From the NCBI GenBank assembly GCA_029959665.1, contig JASCOI010000003.1, positions 1 to 64,000 on the forward strand: a DNA stretch of 64,000 nucleotides, given 5' to 3'. Made by a program: the position numbers and the translations under genes. Within the stretch, counting starts at the first letter, position 1; every line of letters begins with the position of its first letter. Shown here one piece after another: positions 32,299 to 41,491 of this stretch. The DNA comes from Microbacteriaceae bacterium PS02333 (lineage in GTDB: Bacteria > Actinomycetota > Actinomycetes > Actinomycetales > Microbacteriaceae). The notes beneath the pieces are model-generated. The model had not been told where the DNA came from. It ran no database searches and saw only the letters and a list, made by a program, of their open reading frames with translations.

Positions 32299-33933
32299 TT
32301 ACTTGCTCAGCGTTGCGTAGCGGAACTTGAACGACGCGTCGAGCTTGAGGCCCTTGACGTCCTTCGACGCGACCGCGACGGACTTGCCCTGCAGGAGCGG
32401 CAGCGTCGAGATCTGCGTCGCCTCGCGCTCCTGCGCCTGCTCGATCAGGTCAGCGCGCTTGGCCGGGTCGGACTCGGCCTGCTCCTTCGCGATGAGGTCC
32501 TGGATCGTCGGGTCGTCGTAGTGGTTCTGCACGAAGTTGTCCTTCGTGAAGAACGGCGACAGGTAGTTGTCGGCGTCCGAGAAGTCCGGGAACCAGCCGA
32601 GCTGGTACTCCGGGTACGAGTCCTTCGTGCGCTCCTGGGCGTAGGTCGTGTAGACCGTCGACTGGATGTTCACGGTGAACAGGCCCGACTTCTCGAGCTG
32701 CGTCTTCAGCAGGGCGTACTCGTCGTCCGACGCCGAACCGTAGTGGTCGGGCGCGTACTGGATGTCGAGCTGGATCTTGCCGTCGACACCGGCGTCGGCG
32801 AGGGTCTTCTTCGCCTTGTCCACGTCCGGCGCGCCGTTGCCGTCGCCGTACATCGACTTGAACGGCGTTGCGGCACCCGTGAGGCCGTCCGGCACCATCG
32901 AGTACAGCGGCGTGTACGTGTTGTTGTAGACCTCCTTGGCGAGCGCGTCGCGATCGACGACGTCCGCCACGGCCTGCCGCACGGCGAGGGCCTTCGCCTC
33001 GTCGGAGTCGGACTGGCCGGTCCCGAAGGGCTGCGACTTGAAGTTGAAGACCAGGTAGCGGATCTCGCCGCCGGGGCCGTCGGTGACCGTCAGCTTGTCG
33101 TCCTTGCGGAGCGAGGCGATGTCGGTCGGCGTCAGCGAGCGGTACGCCACGTCGACGTCGCCCTTCTGCACGGCGAGCTTGAGGTCGGTCTCCTTCGTGT
33201 AGTAGTTGGCCGTCACCTCGTCCGTCTTCGCCTTGCCGAGCAGCCCGTCGTACTTGGCGTTGGCCTTGTACTGGATGAGCTGGTTCTCCTTGTACGAGGT
33301 GATCTCGTACTGGCCCGCGAACGCCTTGCCCTTGACGATGTCCGCAGCGGGGGTGAGCTTGTCCGCCGAGAAGACGTCTTCGTCGACGATCGGGCCGGCG
33401 GGGCTCGACAGGACCTGCGGCCAGGTCTGGTCCGCGTGGTCCAGGTGGAACACCACGGTCGTGGCGTTCGGCGTGTCGATGCTCTTGAGGTTCGCGAGCA
33501 GCGATTGCGGGCCGTTCTCGTTGTTGATCTTCAGTTCACGGTTGAACGAGAACTTCACGTCGCTCGAGGTGAGCTTGTTGCCGTTCGCGAACTCGAGCCC
33601 CTTCTTGAGCGTGACCGTGTAGGTCGTCGGGTCCGTGAACTCGCCCTTGGTCGCGATGTCCGGCTTGACGTCCGGGCTGCCGACCGGGGTGTTCATCAGG
33701 AACGGGAACACCTGGTTCTGCACGGCGAACGAGCCGTTGTCGTAGGAGCCCGCCGGGTCGAGCGACGTGATCGAGTCGGTCGTGCCGATGATCAGGCCGT
33801 TCAGGTCGGTGGACGAGCCGCTGCCGCCGCCCGCGCAGCCGGTCAGCACCAGCGCCGTCGCTGCTGCTCCCGCGCCGAGCGCGATCGTGCGCTTGCCCCA
33901 CGTGGCTGTGCGCTTCTTGAACACGGATGCCAT
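32299..33933 (-). CDS. Peptide-binding lipoprotein (SBP family 5)
   Basis: A 544-residue extracellular solute-binding protein. Signal peptide with lipobox LTGC (Cys33), then the bilobed family 5 domain with the usual opening DLNGLIIGTTDSITSLDPAGSYD-like region and LKKGLEFANGNKLTSSDVKFS. It delivers peptides, or occasionally nickel or other ligands, to the DppBC-like permease. The ATG at 33933 has GAGAGG upstream and gives a proper signal peptide; the longer frame does not. First gene of the operon. Confidence 0.94.
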   Translation of the reverse strand: MASVFKKRTATWGKRTIALGAGAAATALVLTGCAGGGSGSSTDLNGLIIGTTDSITSLDPAGSYDNGSFAVQNQVFPFLMNTPVGSPDVKPDIATKGEFTDPTTYTVTLKKGLEFANGNKLTSSDVKFSFNRELKINNENGPQSLLANLKSIDTPNATTVVFHLDHADQTWPQVLSSPAGPIVDEDVFSADKLTPAADIVKGKAFAGQYEITSYKENQLIQYKANAKYDGLLGKAKTDEVTANYYTKETDLKLAVQKGDVDVAYRSLTPTDIASLRKDDKLTVTDGPGGEIRYLVFNFKSQPFGTGQSDSDEAKALAVRQAVADVVDRDALAKEVYNNTYTPLYSMVPDGLTGAATPFKSMYGDGNGAPDVDKAKKTLADAGVDGKIQLDIQYAPDHYGSASDDEYALLKTQLEKSGLFTVNIQSTVYTTYAQERTKDSYPEYQLGWFPDFSDADNYLSPFFTKDNFVQNHYDDPTIQDLIAKEQAESDPAKRADLIEQAQEREATQISTLPLLQGKSVAVASKDVKGLKLDASFKFRYATLSK

Positions 33934-34041
33934 GTCCGATGCCTCTCTGCTGTTGGTTGCAGGAGCCCCGGGATCGGTGGTGGAACCGCTGTGTACCGTC
34001 CCGGGACACTCATTGAGAGACACCCTGCCACGGAACTTCTT

Positions 34042-34061
34042 CCGGCGGGGCCGGTTTTTTT
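34042..34061 (+). terminator. Plus-strand intrinsic terminator-like hairpin with T7
   Basis: CCGGC (34042-34046), loop GGG, GCCGG (34050-34054), then seven T residues. It is the only long T-run after a stem in the window, yet no plus-strand gene precedes it. It may stop antisense transcripts, or the A7 on the minus strand may belong to the promoter of the importer operon. The 234-bp gap 33934-34167 holds nothing else I can name. Confidence 0.5.
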
Positions 34062-34167
34062 ACACCGCTGTAACGCAGGAGTGCTGCGCATGCCGCATCA
34101 TCCGTTCGTCGGACGCGGCGCGCCGCGCAGGAAAGTTGCGCAGCACAACACGCCGTTGCGCGACGGG

Positions 34168-36060
34168 TCAGGCGGGGTCGGCGTCGGCGCGGAGCCGCAT
34201 GCGCTGCGCGTCGATGTCGACGAGCTGGCGCTGGATCTCGCCGCGTCGATCGGCGTTCTCGTTCGGGTCGGCGCGCTGGAGCTGCCCGAGCAGCGACGCC
34301 TTGCGCGCGAGGAGGTCACGCTCGACCAGGGCCACGACGATCCCCCGGCAGTAGATCGCCAGGTCCTCGTCGTTGCGGGCGGGGATCGGGGCGAGCGCGA
34401 GCTCCGACACGAGACCTCGGACCGGAGCGGGCACGTCGGCGGTCAGGCGGTCCAGCCAGTCCGGCCGTCCGAGCGAGTCGACGTTCGCGACGACGGCGTC
34501 ACGGACGACGGCGAGCATCGGCGCGGAGAACGTCGCAGCGGCCGCGAGTCCGAGCAGCGGTGCACCGACCGACGTCGGCTGCTGCACCATCGCCATCACG
34601 GCGTCGCGCTCCATGCGGGTGATCGGGTCGTTCGGGAGCGATCGGATCCCGGCGACGGGCTCGTCGAGCGGCGCGACCATCTGCCCACCGGGTCCGGCCT
34701 GGCCGACGGGCACGGAGGACGAGGACCGGGAACGAGCACCCTCCACCGCCCGTCGCACGTCGCCCATCTCCATGCCGAGCCACCCCGCGAGCTCGCGGAC
34801 GTAGCCCTGCGTCAACGAGCGGTCCCGGATGCCGGCGAGGACCGGTGCCGCAGAACGCAGGGCAGCGACCCGGCCCTCCACCGTCTCGAGGTCGTGCCCG
34901 TCGAGCGTGCGCCGGATCATGAACTCGAACATCGGCCGCTTGTTCGTGACGAGCCGCCGGATCGCGTCGTCGCCGCGGGCCAGCCGGAGGTCGCACGGGT
35001 CGAGGCCACCCGGCGCCACCGCGACGAAGGTCTGCGCGGCGAACCGCTGTTCTTCGGCGAAGGCGCGGGACGCCGCCCGCTGCCCGGCTTCGTCCGGGTC
35101 GAACGTGAAGACGACCTCCCCGTTGGCGTTCGGGTCGGCACCGCTGACGTCGCCGAGCATCGGGCGCAGGACCTTGATGTGGTCGACGCCGAACGAGGTA
35201 CCGCAGGTCGCGACGGCGGTCGTCACCCCGGCGAGGTGGCACGCCATGACGTCGGTGTAGCCCTCGACGATGACGACCTGCTTCTGCTTCGAGATGTCGC
35301 GCCGGGCGAGGTCGAGCCCGTAGAGCACCTGGCTCTTGTGGTAGATCGGCGTCTCGGGGGTGTTCAGGTACTTCGGGCCCTTGTCGTCGTCGAGGAGCCG
35401 ACGGGCACCGAACCCGATCGTGGCACCCGTGACGTCGCGGATCGGCCACATCAGGCGCCCGCGGAACCGGTCGTACGGCGAACGGTCGCCCTGGCCGACG
35501 AGCCCGGCGGAGATGAGCTCCTCCATCGTGAAACCGCGGCCCTTGAGGTGGTCCTTGAGCGCGTCGTAGGACTTCGGGGCGAACCCGACGCCGAAGTGCT
35601 GCGCGGCGGACGGGTCGAAGCCGCGCTCCCCCAGGAACCGCCGCGCCGGGTCGGCCTGCGGGGTCGTGAGCTGGGCGACGTAGAACTGCTGCGCTGCTTC
35701 GTTCGCGGCGATCAGCCGTGCACGCGTGTTGTAGTCGGTCCGCGGCCCGTCGCCCTCTTCGTAGTGGAGGGTGAAGCCGATCTTGGCGGCCATCCGCTCG
35801 ACCGCTTCGGAGAACGTGGTGTGGTCCTGCTTCATGATGAAGCTGAAGACGTCGCCGTCCTCTCCGCACCCGAAGCAGTGGTAGCGACCCACCTGCGGGC
35901 GGACGTGGAACGAGGGAGAGCGCTCGTCGTGGAACGGGCAGAGCCCCTTCAACGACCCGACTCCGGCGGACTTGAGCGTGACGTAGTCGCCGACGACGTC
36001 GGCGATGTTCACGCGTGCGCGGACCTCGTCGATGTCGTTCCGCGCGATGAGTCCAGCCAC
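34168..36060 (-). CDS. dnaG: DNA primase
   Basis: A 630-residue primase that makes RNA primers for replication. Zinc finger C41, H44, C62, C65 (CPFH...CFGC), catalytic core (about 120-260), Toprim domain with VIVEGYTDVMA and FTFDPDEAG, and a C-terminal helicase-interaction domain from about 450. The GTG start at 36060 is supported by TAGGAT 6 nt upstream and gives the usual MAGLI start. Confidence 0.97.
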   Translation of the reverse strand: MAGLIARNDIDEVRARVNIADVVGDYVTLKSAGVGSLKGLCPFHDERSPSFHVRPQVGRYHCFGCGEDGDVFSFIMKQDHTTFSEAVERMAAKIGFTLHYEEGDGPRTDYNTRARLIAANEAAQQFYVAQLTTPQADPARRFLGERGFDPSAAQHFGVGFAPKSYDALKDHLKGRGFTMEELISAGLVGQGDRSPYDRFRGRLMWPIRDVTGATIGFGARRLLDDDKGPKYLNTPETPIYHKSQVLYGLDLARRDISKQKQVVIVEGYTDVMACHLAGVTTAVATCGTSFGVDHIKVLRPMLGDVSGADPNANGEVVFTFDPDEAGQRAASRAFAEEQRFAAQTFVAVAPGGLDPCDLRLARGDDAIRRLVTNKRPMFEFMIRRTLDGHDLETVEGRVAALRSAAPVLAGIRDRSLTQGYVRELAGWLGMEMGDVRRAVEGARSRSSSSVPVGQAGPGGQMVAPLDEPVAGIRSLPNDPITRMERDAVMAMVQQPTSVGAPLLGLAAAATFSAPMLAVVRDAVVANVDSLGRPDWLDRLTADVPAPVRGLVSELALAPIPARNDEDLAIYCRGIVVALVERDLLARKASLLGQLQRADPNENADRRGEIQRQLVDIDAQRMRLRADADPA

Positions 36061-36066
36061 CCCTCG

Positions 36067-36072
36067 ATCCTA
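36067..36072 (-). promoter_or_regulatory. -10 element of dnaG (leaderless)
   Basis: TAGGAT on the minus strand, 6 nt before the GTG at 36060. dnaG could thus be expressed apart from dusB-dgt. Confidence 0.5.
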
Positions 36073-36132
36073 GTTCGCCGGACCGACCGCGCCGACCGCG
36101 CAGCACGAGTCGTGCACAGCCGCGCGGACGGC

Positions 36133-37413
36133 TCAGACGGGGATGTGGACGGCTTCCCGATCGCCGACGACGAGACGCCGATGCCATGCGAGTGCGCCCT
36201 GGTCGGTCAGGCTCGCGACCTGGTCGACGACGGCACGCAGCCGTGCAGCGTCGTCACGCGCACCACGCCAGTCGGCAGCGAACCCCGGCTCGAGCGCGGA
36301 CACGCCACGGTCGGCGATCGCGTCGAGCAGCTCGGTGAGGATCCGCCGCTGGTCCTCGTACACGGGCTGCCGGTCGCCGTGGGTCATCACGAACGCGGCG
36401 ACGATCCCCTTGAGCACGGCGATCTCGCCGATGATCTCCGGCGGCGTGACCACCGACGCGGCGAACCGGACGAGCGAGCCGGACGCGTACGCCTGACGGG
36501 TCGCCGTGGTGGCCGTCCTGGCGAACCGACCGATGAGCTGCGAGGTCAGGTTCTTCAGGCGGGCGGCGTCCTGCCGGGAGCCGTCGTACGAGGTCATCCA
36601 CAGCGGCAGCGATCGCAGTCGATCGAACGCCTCGAGCAGCTCGTCGCGACTGAGGTCGTCCCCCACCCAGGCGTGCATGGCGGACACGATGTCGTTCTCG
36701 CCGACGCGGTCCCCCAGCGCGGCGACGTCGATGAATCCCGCGACGACGGCGTCCTCGAAGTCGTGCACGGAGTACGCGATGTCGTCGGAGAGGTCCATCA
36801 CCTGCGCCTCGATGCAGCGCTGCCGACGGGGAGCGCCCGCTCGGAGCCACTCGAAGGCGTCGTGGTCGTCGTCGTAGAAGCCGAACTTGGTGCGTCCGGA
36901 CGACGACTCGGCGACACCCTGGGACGCCGGCCACGGGTACTTGCACGAGGCGTCGAGTGACGCGCGTGTCAGGTTGAGGCCGTACGCACGGTCGTCGTCG
37001 CCGTAGACCTTCGGCTCGAGTCGGGTCAGCAGCCGGAGGGTCTGCGCGTTCCCCTCGAACCCACCGATGCCGGCGGCCCAGGCGTTCACCGCGGTCTCGC
37101 CGTTGTGCCCGAAGGGCGGGTGGCCGATGTCGTGCGCCAGGCAGGCGGTGTCCACGACGTCCGGGTCGAGGCCGAGCGAGTCGGCGAGTTCCCGCCCGAC
37201 CTGCGCGACCTCGAGCGAGTGCGTCAGGCGGTTCCGGGCGAAGTCGAGACCGGTCGTCGGGCTCAGCACCTGGGTCTTGGCCGCGAGACGGCGGAGCGCA
37301 CTGGAGTGCAGCAGCCGGGCGCGGTCACGGGCGAAGTCGCTGCGGCGGTTGCCGTGTTCCTCGGGCAGCCAGCGTTCCGCGTCGGCCGGCCCGTACGAGC
37401 TCGTGGCGCTCAT
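36133..37413 (-). CDS. dgt: dGTP triphosphohydrolase-like HD protein
   Basis: A 426-residue HD-domain dNTPase that splits dNTPs into nucleoside and triphosphate. The metal site is seen as H65 (RLTHSLEV), H94-D95 (LAHDIGHPPFGHNGE) and a later Asp in LSDDIAYSVHD. The gene neighbours dnaG as in many actinobacteria, consistent with a role in dNTP pool control. Start overlaps the dusB stop by 4 bp. Confidence 0.93.
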   Translation of the reverse strand: MSATSSYGPADAERWLPEEHGNRRSDFARDRARLLHSSALRRLAAKTQVLSPTTGLDFARNRLTHSLEVAQVGRELADSLGLDPDVVDTACLAHDIGHPPFGHNGETAVNAWAAGIGGFEGNAQTLRLLTRLEPKVYGDDDRAYGLNLTRASLDASCKYPWPASQGVAESSSGRTKFGFYDDDHDAFEWLRAGAPRRQRCIEAQVMDLSDDIAYSVHDFEDAVVAGFIDVAALGDRVGENDIVSAMHAWVGDDLSRDELLEAFDRLRSLPLWMTSYDGSRQDAARLKNLTSQLIGRFARTATTATRQAYASGSLVRFAASVVTPPEIIGEIAVLKGIVAAFVMTHGDRQPVYEDQRRILTELLDAIADRGVSALEPGFAADWRGARDDAARLRAVVDQVASLTDQGALAWHRRLVVGDREAVHIPV

Positions 37414-38564
37414 CCGCCGCTGTGGTGCAGCTCGGCGGCGGCGAGGACCTTGCGGAACTCGGCGTCGACGTCGCGGCTCTCGAGCCAGCGGTCGGGCAGG
37501 GCCGTGCGCTTCGGGTGGCCGGCGCGGCCACGGGGACCTTCGGCGTCGGCACCCGGGTACGGCGCGTCGTGGTCGAGCTGTGCGAGCAGGTCGTCGATCT
37601 CCTGCAGGCTGGACGCCATCGCGAGCCCGGACCGGACGTCACCGCCGATCGGGTACCCCTTGAAGTACCAGGCGACGTGCTTCCGGATGTCCCGGCATCC
37701 GTGCTCTTCGGACCCGAAGAACTCGACGAGCAGTTCGGCGTGCCGACGGAACCCGACCGCGACCTCGCCGAGGGACGGCATGTACCGGAGACCCTCGCCG
37801 CGGAACGCCGCCGCGAGGTCGCCGAAGAGCCACGGCCGGCCGAGGCACCCACGCCCGACGACGACACCGTCGCAGCCGGTCTCGTCGACCATGCGGAGCG
37901 CGTCGGCAGCGGACCAGATGTCGCCGTTGCCGAGGACCGGGATGTCGGTGACGGCTTCCTTGAGCGTCGCGATCGCCGACCAGTCGGCTTCGCCGGAGTA
38001 GTGCTCGTTCGCGGTGCGGGCGTGCAGCGAGACCGCGGCGACACCGGCGTCGCGCGCGATGCGGGCGGCGTCGATGTAGGTGAGGTGGTCGGCGTCGATG
38101 CCCTTGCGCATCTTCACGGTGACCGGGACGTCCCCGGCGGCACGGACGGTCTTGGTGACGAGCTCCTTGAACAGCTCGGTCTTCCACGGCAGCGCCGCGC
38201 CCCCGCCCTTGCGCGTGACCTTCGGCACCGGGCACCCGAAGTTCAGGTCGATGTGGTCGGCACGGTCCTCACCGACCAGGATCGTCGCCGCTTCTGCCAC
38301 GGTGTTCGGCTCGACGCCGTAGAGCTGGATGGACCGAGGGGTCTCGGACTCGTGGTGCTGGATGAGCTGCATCGACACCGGCGTGCGCTCGACCAGTGCA
38401 CGGGAGGTGATCATCTCGCAGACGTACAGCCCGGCACCGTACTCACGACAGAGCCGGCGGTACGCCATGTTCGTGATGCCCGCCATCGGCGCGAGCACGA
38501 CGGGCACGTCGACCTCGATCGGGCCGATGCGCAGGGGCTTCCGGGGGGCTTGTGTGATCGTCAT
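37410..38564 (-). CDS. dusB: tRNA-dihydrouridine synthase
   Basis: A 384-residue FMN enzyme that reduces uridines in tRNA D-loops. TIM barrel with LAPMAGITN near residue 25, the catalytic Cys111 in NFGCPVPKV, and the Dus-type C-terminal helical domain. The ATG at 38564, with GGAG upstream, is preferred to one nine codons earlier. It heads dusB-dgt-(dnaG). Confidence 0.95.
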   Translation of the reverse strand: MTITQAPRKPLRIGPIEVDVPVVLAPMAGITNMAYRRLCREYGAGLYVCEMITSRALVERTPVSMQLIQHHESETPRSIQLYGVEPNTVAEAATILVGEDRADHIDLNFGCPVPKVTRKGGGAALPWKTELFKELVTKTVRAAGDVPVTVKMRKGIDADHLTYIDAARIARDAGVAAVSLHARTANEHYSGEADWSAIATLKEAVTDIPVLGNGDIWSAADALRMVDETGCDGVVVGRGCLGRPWLFGDLAAAFRGEGLRYMPSLGEVAVGFRRHAELLVEFFGSEEHGCRDIRKHVAWYFKGYPIGGDVRSGLAMASSLQEIDDLLAQLDHDAPYPGADAEGPRGRAGHPKRTALPDRWLESRDVDAEFRKVLAAAELHHSGG

Positions 38565-38598
38565 ACGGGCTCCATTCTCCCACGTCGGCACGCGCCGG

Positions 38599-38604
38599 TA
38601 GCGT
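38599..38604 (+). promoter_or_regulatory. -10 element of ybaK (leaderless)
   Basis: TAGCGT, 7 nt before the ATG at 38612; divergent from dusB with 47 bp between starts. Confidence 0.5.
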
Positions 38605-38611
38605 TCTCCAC

Positions 38612-39094
38612 ATGACGACCGATGCCATCGCCCGATTCGACGCCGACGCCGCAGCCCGAGGGCTCCGGGTCGAGGTGGTCGAACGCCCGGCCGCGAACTC
38701 CCTCGCCGAGGCCGCCGACCTGCTCGGCATCACCCCGGGCGACATCGTCAAGACCCTCGTCGTCAAGCGCCACGACGGCGACTTCGTCCTCGCGCTCGTG
38801 CCCGGCGGCCGGAGCATCGCGTGGAAGAAGCTCCGCGCGCTCGTCGGCGTGAACAAGCTCTCGATGCCCGACGCCGCGACCGCACTGCAGGCCTCCGGGT
38901 ACGAGCGCGGCACGATCACCCCGATCGGTGCGACGGGCGACCTGCCGGTCTTCGCCGACGGACGCATCGTCGGCCGTCGCGTCGCACTCGGCGCCGGCCG
39001 CCACGGTGCGAGTGCGTTCGTGGACGCCGACGACCTGATCGCGGCCTACGGCGCGACGGTCGCCGACATCACCGACGAGGAACCCCAGCGCTGA
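38612..39094 (+). CDS. ybaK: YbaK/EbsC-type aminoacyl-tRNA deacylase
   Basis: A 160-residue protein of the YbaK/ProX family, which clears mischarged tRNA such as Cys-tRNA(Pro). It shows the conserved Lys in GDIVKTLVVK (about 44-53) and the glycine-rich GGRSIAWKKLR and GDLPVFAD/GAGRHG segments. Specificity cannot be set from this sequence. Confidence 0.9.
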   Translation: MTTDAIARFDADAAARGLRVEVVERPAANSLAEAADLLGITPGDIVKTLVVKRHDGDFVLALVPGGRSIAWKKLRALVGVNKLSMPDAATALQASGYERGTITPIGATGDLPVFADGRIVGRRVALGAGRHGASAFVDADDLIAAYGATVADITDEEPQR

Positions 39095-39095
39095 G

Positions 39096-39245
39096 CTAGT
39101 CGGGGACCTCTGACCAGTCGCCCTCGGCACCGGGGACGAAGCACGAGTCGCCGTCGCACACGACGGCGTCCGCCAGCAGGGGCTGCAGCCCCGGCACGGC
39201 CTGGAGGCTCGGCGCGGCCTGTGCGCGCACGTCGAGGTCCGTCAT
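39096..39245 (-). CDS. 49-residue small protein coupled to the DsbA-like gene
   Basis: An ORF of 49 codons whose ATG overlaps the stop of the DsbA-like gene (ATGA). The product is acidic, starts MTDLDVRAQA and contains VVCDGDSCFVPG with two Cys residues five apart. It has no signal peptide or membrane helix. The overlap and the actinobacterial-style codon use support a real gene, and the Cys pair could be a substrate of the neighbouring thiol oxidoreductase (inference). The reading frame includes a CTGGAGGC repeat core, so part may be repeat-derived. Confidence 0.55.
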   Translation of the reverse strand: MTDLDVRAQAAPSLQAVPGLQPLLADAVVCDGDSCFVPGAEGDWSEVPD

Positions 39246-39979
39246 CGGGTCGCCTCCACGTCCGCGCTCGCGTCGTCCGCAGCGCGCTCGGCCGCCGCGG
39301 CCACGTCCTCCGGCGTCGACGTCCGCAGCGCGACGACCTGGCGGAGCACCTGCTCGAACGCCGCGGGGTCCTGCGCGCCGGAGACGCCGTACTTGCCGTC
39401 GATCACGAAGAACGGCACGCCGTTGATGCCGTACGCCTGGGCCTGCGCCTGGTCGGCACGGACGTCGGCGAGCTTGGCGTCGTCGCGCAGGGTCGCCAGC
39501 ACCTCGTCACGGTCGAGCCCGACCTCGGCGGCCAGGTCGGCCAGCGAGGACTCCTGTCCGACGTGCTCCCCGCGTTCGAAGTACGCCGCGAAGAGCCGCT
39601 CCACCATCTCGAGCTGCTTGCCGTGCTGCTTCGCCAGGTGGATGACCTGGTGCGCCTTCACGGTGTTGGTGTGGTGCATCGAGTCGAAGTCGTAGTCGAG
39701 CCCGACGGACGCGGCGATCCCGGTGACCTGGTCGAGCATCTGCTGCGCCTGGTCGACGGGCATGCCCTTGTGCCCGGAGAGGAACTCGGCCTCGGTGCCC
39801 TCGAAGTCGACCGGGGTGTCCGGGCTGAGTTCGAAGGAGTGGTACTCGACCTCGACACTGTGCCCATCGGGTCCGGCGCCGAACGCGCTGACGCCCGCCT
39901 CGAACTTCCGCTTGCCGATGTAGCACCAGGGGCACGCGATGTCGGACCAGACATCGACCTTCACGCTGTCGTTGCTCAT
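39242..39979 (-). CDS. DsbA-family thiol oxidoreductase (FrnE-like)
   Basis: A 245-residue thioredoxin-fold protein with an inserted helical domain. Active site C16-P-W-C19 in DIACPWCYIGKRKFE, cis-Pro in NGVPFFV. There is no signal peptide, so it acts in the cytoplasm like FrnE proteins, which handle disulfides or 2-hydroxychromene-type chemistry. Located 65 bp after glyS. Confidence 0.92.
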   Translation of the reverse strand: MSNDSVKVDVWSDIACPWCYIGKRKFEAGVSAFGAGPDGHSVEVEYHSFELSPDTPVDFEGTEAEFLSGHKGMPVDQAQQMLDQVTGIAASVGLDYDFDSMHHTNTVKAHQVIHLAKQHGKQLEMVERLFAAYFERGEHVGQESSLADLAAEVGLDRDEVLATLRDDAKLADVRADQAQAQAYGINGVPFFVIDGKYGVSGAQDPAAFEQVLRQVVALRTSTPEDVAAAAERAADDASADVEATR

Positions 39980-40044
39980 GCTGAACGACAACGCGGCCGA
40001 CCCCGGGGCATTCCCGGAGTCGACCGCGTCGGTGGTGCTGGTCG

Positions 40045-41430
40045 TTACGCGCCGACGAGACGCTGCGCGAGGTAGCCCTGCAGCTGGTCGAGCGCGACGC
40101 GTTCCTGCGCCATGGTGTCGCGTTCGCGGACGGTGACGGCATTGTCCTCGAGCGTGTCGAAGTCGACCGTGATGCAGAACGGTGTGCCGATCTCGTCGTG
40201 GCGACGGTAGCGGCGGCCGATCGCACCGGCGTCGTCGAAGTCGACGTTCCAGTTCTTGCGCAGGTCGTCGGCGAGCCCGCGGGCGACCGGCGAGAGCTGC
40301 TCGTTGCGGGACAGCGGCAGGACCGCGGCCTTGACCGGGGCGAGGCGCGGGTCGAGGCGGAGGACCGTGCGCTTGTCGACGCCGCCCTTCGCGTTCGGGG
40401 CCTCGTCCTCGTGGTACGCGTCGAGCAGGAACGCCATGAGCGCACGCGTCAGGCCGAAGGACGGTTCGATGACGTACGGGACGTACTTCTCGTTGGCGGC
40501 CTGGTCGAAGTACCGGAGGTCCTTGCCGGAGGACTCGATGTGGTTGTTGAGGTCGAAGTCGGTGCGGTTCGCGACACCCATCAGCTCGCCCCACTCCGAG
40601 CCCTGGAAGCCGAACCGGTACTCGATGTCCGCGGTTGCGTCGGAGTAGTGCGCACGCTCGCCGTCCGGCACGTCGAAGCGACGGAGGTTCTCGGGGTCGA
40701 TGCCGAGGTCCGTGTACCAGGCGATCGAGTCCGCGATCCACTGCTCGTAGTGGGTCTCGGCGTCGGCCGGCGGGACGAAGTACTCGATCTCCATCTGCTC
40801 GAACTCTCGCGTCCGGAAGATGAAGTTGCCGGGCGTGATCTCGTTGCGGAAGGCCTTGCCGACCTGGCCGATGCCGAACGGGGGCTTCATGCGGCTGGTC
40901 GTGACGACCTGCGCGAAGTCGGTGAAGATGCCCTGCGCCGTCTCGGGACGGAGGAAGTTCAGGCCCTCCTCGGACTCGACCGGACCGAGGTAGGTCTTCA
41001 GCATCCCGGAGAACTCGCGGGGCTCCGTCCACTGGCCGCGGGTCCCGCAGTTCGGGCAGGCGATCTCCGCCATGCCGCCCTCCGGAGCACGGTTCTTCTT
41101 GGCCTCGAAGGCCTCGATCAGGTGGTCCTCGCGGAAGCGGTGGTGGCAGTGCAGGCACTCGACGAGCGGGTCGGTGAAGGTCGCGACGTGGCCGGAGGCC
41201 TCCCACACCTTGCGGGGCAGGATCACGGCGGAGTCGAGCCCGACCATGTCGCCACGGCCGCGGACGAACCGCTGCCACCACTGGCGCTTGATGTTCTCCT
41301 TCAGCTCGACGCCGAGTGGCCCGTAGTCCCAAGCGGAGCGGGATCCGCCGTAGATCTCACCCGACTGGAAGACGAACCCACGGCCTTTGGCGAGGGCGAT
41401 GACCGAGTCGAGACGGGAGGGCTGAGCCAA
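40045..41430 (-). CDS. glyS: Glycine--tRNA ligase, homodimeric type
   Basis: A 461-residue class II synthetase of the alpha2 type used by actinobacteria. It opens [13 protein letters not shown], has a CxxC/HxxC zinc-like pair (ECLHCHH, CPNCG), motif 2 near [10 protein letters not shown] and motif 3 [10 protein letters not shown], and the anticodon-binding domain from about 355. The start is TTG at 41430 with GGAG 6 nt upstream; no ATG or GTG fits as well. Confidence 0.95.
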   Translation of the reverse strand: MAQPSRLDSVIALAKGRGFVFQSGEIYGGSRSAWDYGPLGVELKENIKRQWWQRFVRGRGDMVGLDSAVILPRKVWEASGHVATFTDPLVECLHCHHRFREDHLIEAFEAKKNRAPEGGMAEIACPNCGTRGQWTEPREFSGMLKTYLGPVESEEGLNFLRPETAQGIFTDFAQVVTTSRMKPPFGIGQVGKAFRNEITPGNFIFRTREFEQMEIEYFVPPADAETHYEQWIADSIAWYTDLGIDPENLRRFDVPDGERAHYSDATADIEYRFGFQGSEWGELMGVANRTDFDLNNHIESSGKDLRYFDQAANEKYVPYVIEPSFGLTRALMAFLLDAYHEDEAPNAKGGVDKRTVLRLDPRLAPVKAAVLPLSRNEQLSPVARGLADDLRKNWNVDFDDAGAIGRRYRRHDEIGTPFCITVDFDTLEDNAVTVRERDTMAQERVALDQLQGYLAQRLVGA

Positions 41431-41460
41431 GGAGAACTCCGTAAGGTCGCCGAGCTGGAT

Positions 41461-41487
41461 GCCCGGTTCGTGAGAAACGTACCGGGC
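41461..41487 (-). terminator. Hairpin between aminotransferase and glyS
   Basis: GCCCGGT (41461-41467) pairs with ACCGGGC (41481-41487), and CGT with ACG inside, with one T-T mismatch. It starts 4 bp beyond the aminotransferase stop and lies in the glyS leader. No T-run follows and I see no T-box specifier features. Confidence 0.45.
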
Positions 41488-41491
41488 AAGA

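Noticed and set aside
31360-36960. Open frame of 1866 codons on the plus strand
   Set aside because: It is antisense to the dppB-like, binding protein, dnaG and dgt genes. Its composition (Arg, Val, Asp, Glu-rich) is what the third-position GC bias of those genes produces on the other strand.
41431-41491. T-box riboswitch before glyS
   Set aside because: Only a single hairpin fits; there is no specifier loop, no T-box sequence and the gap is far too short.
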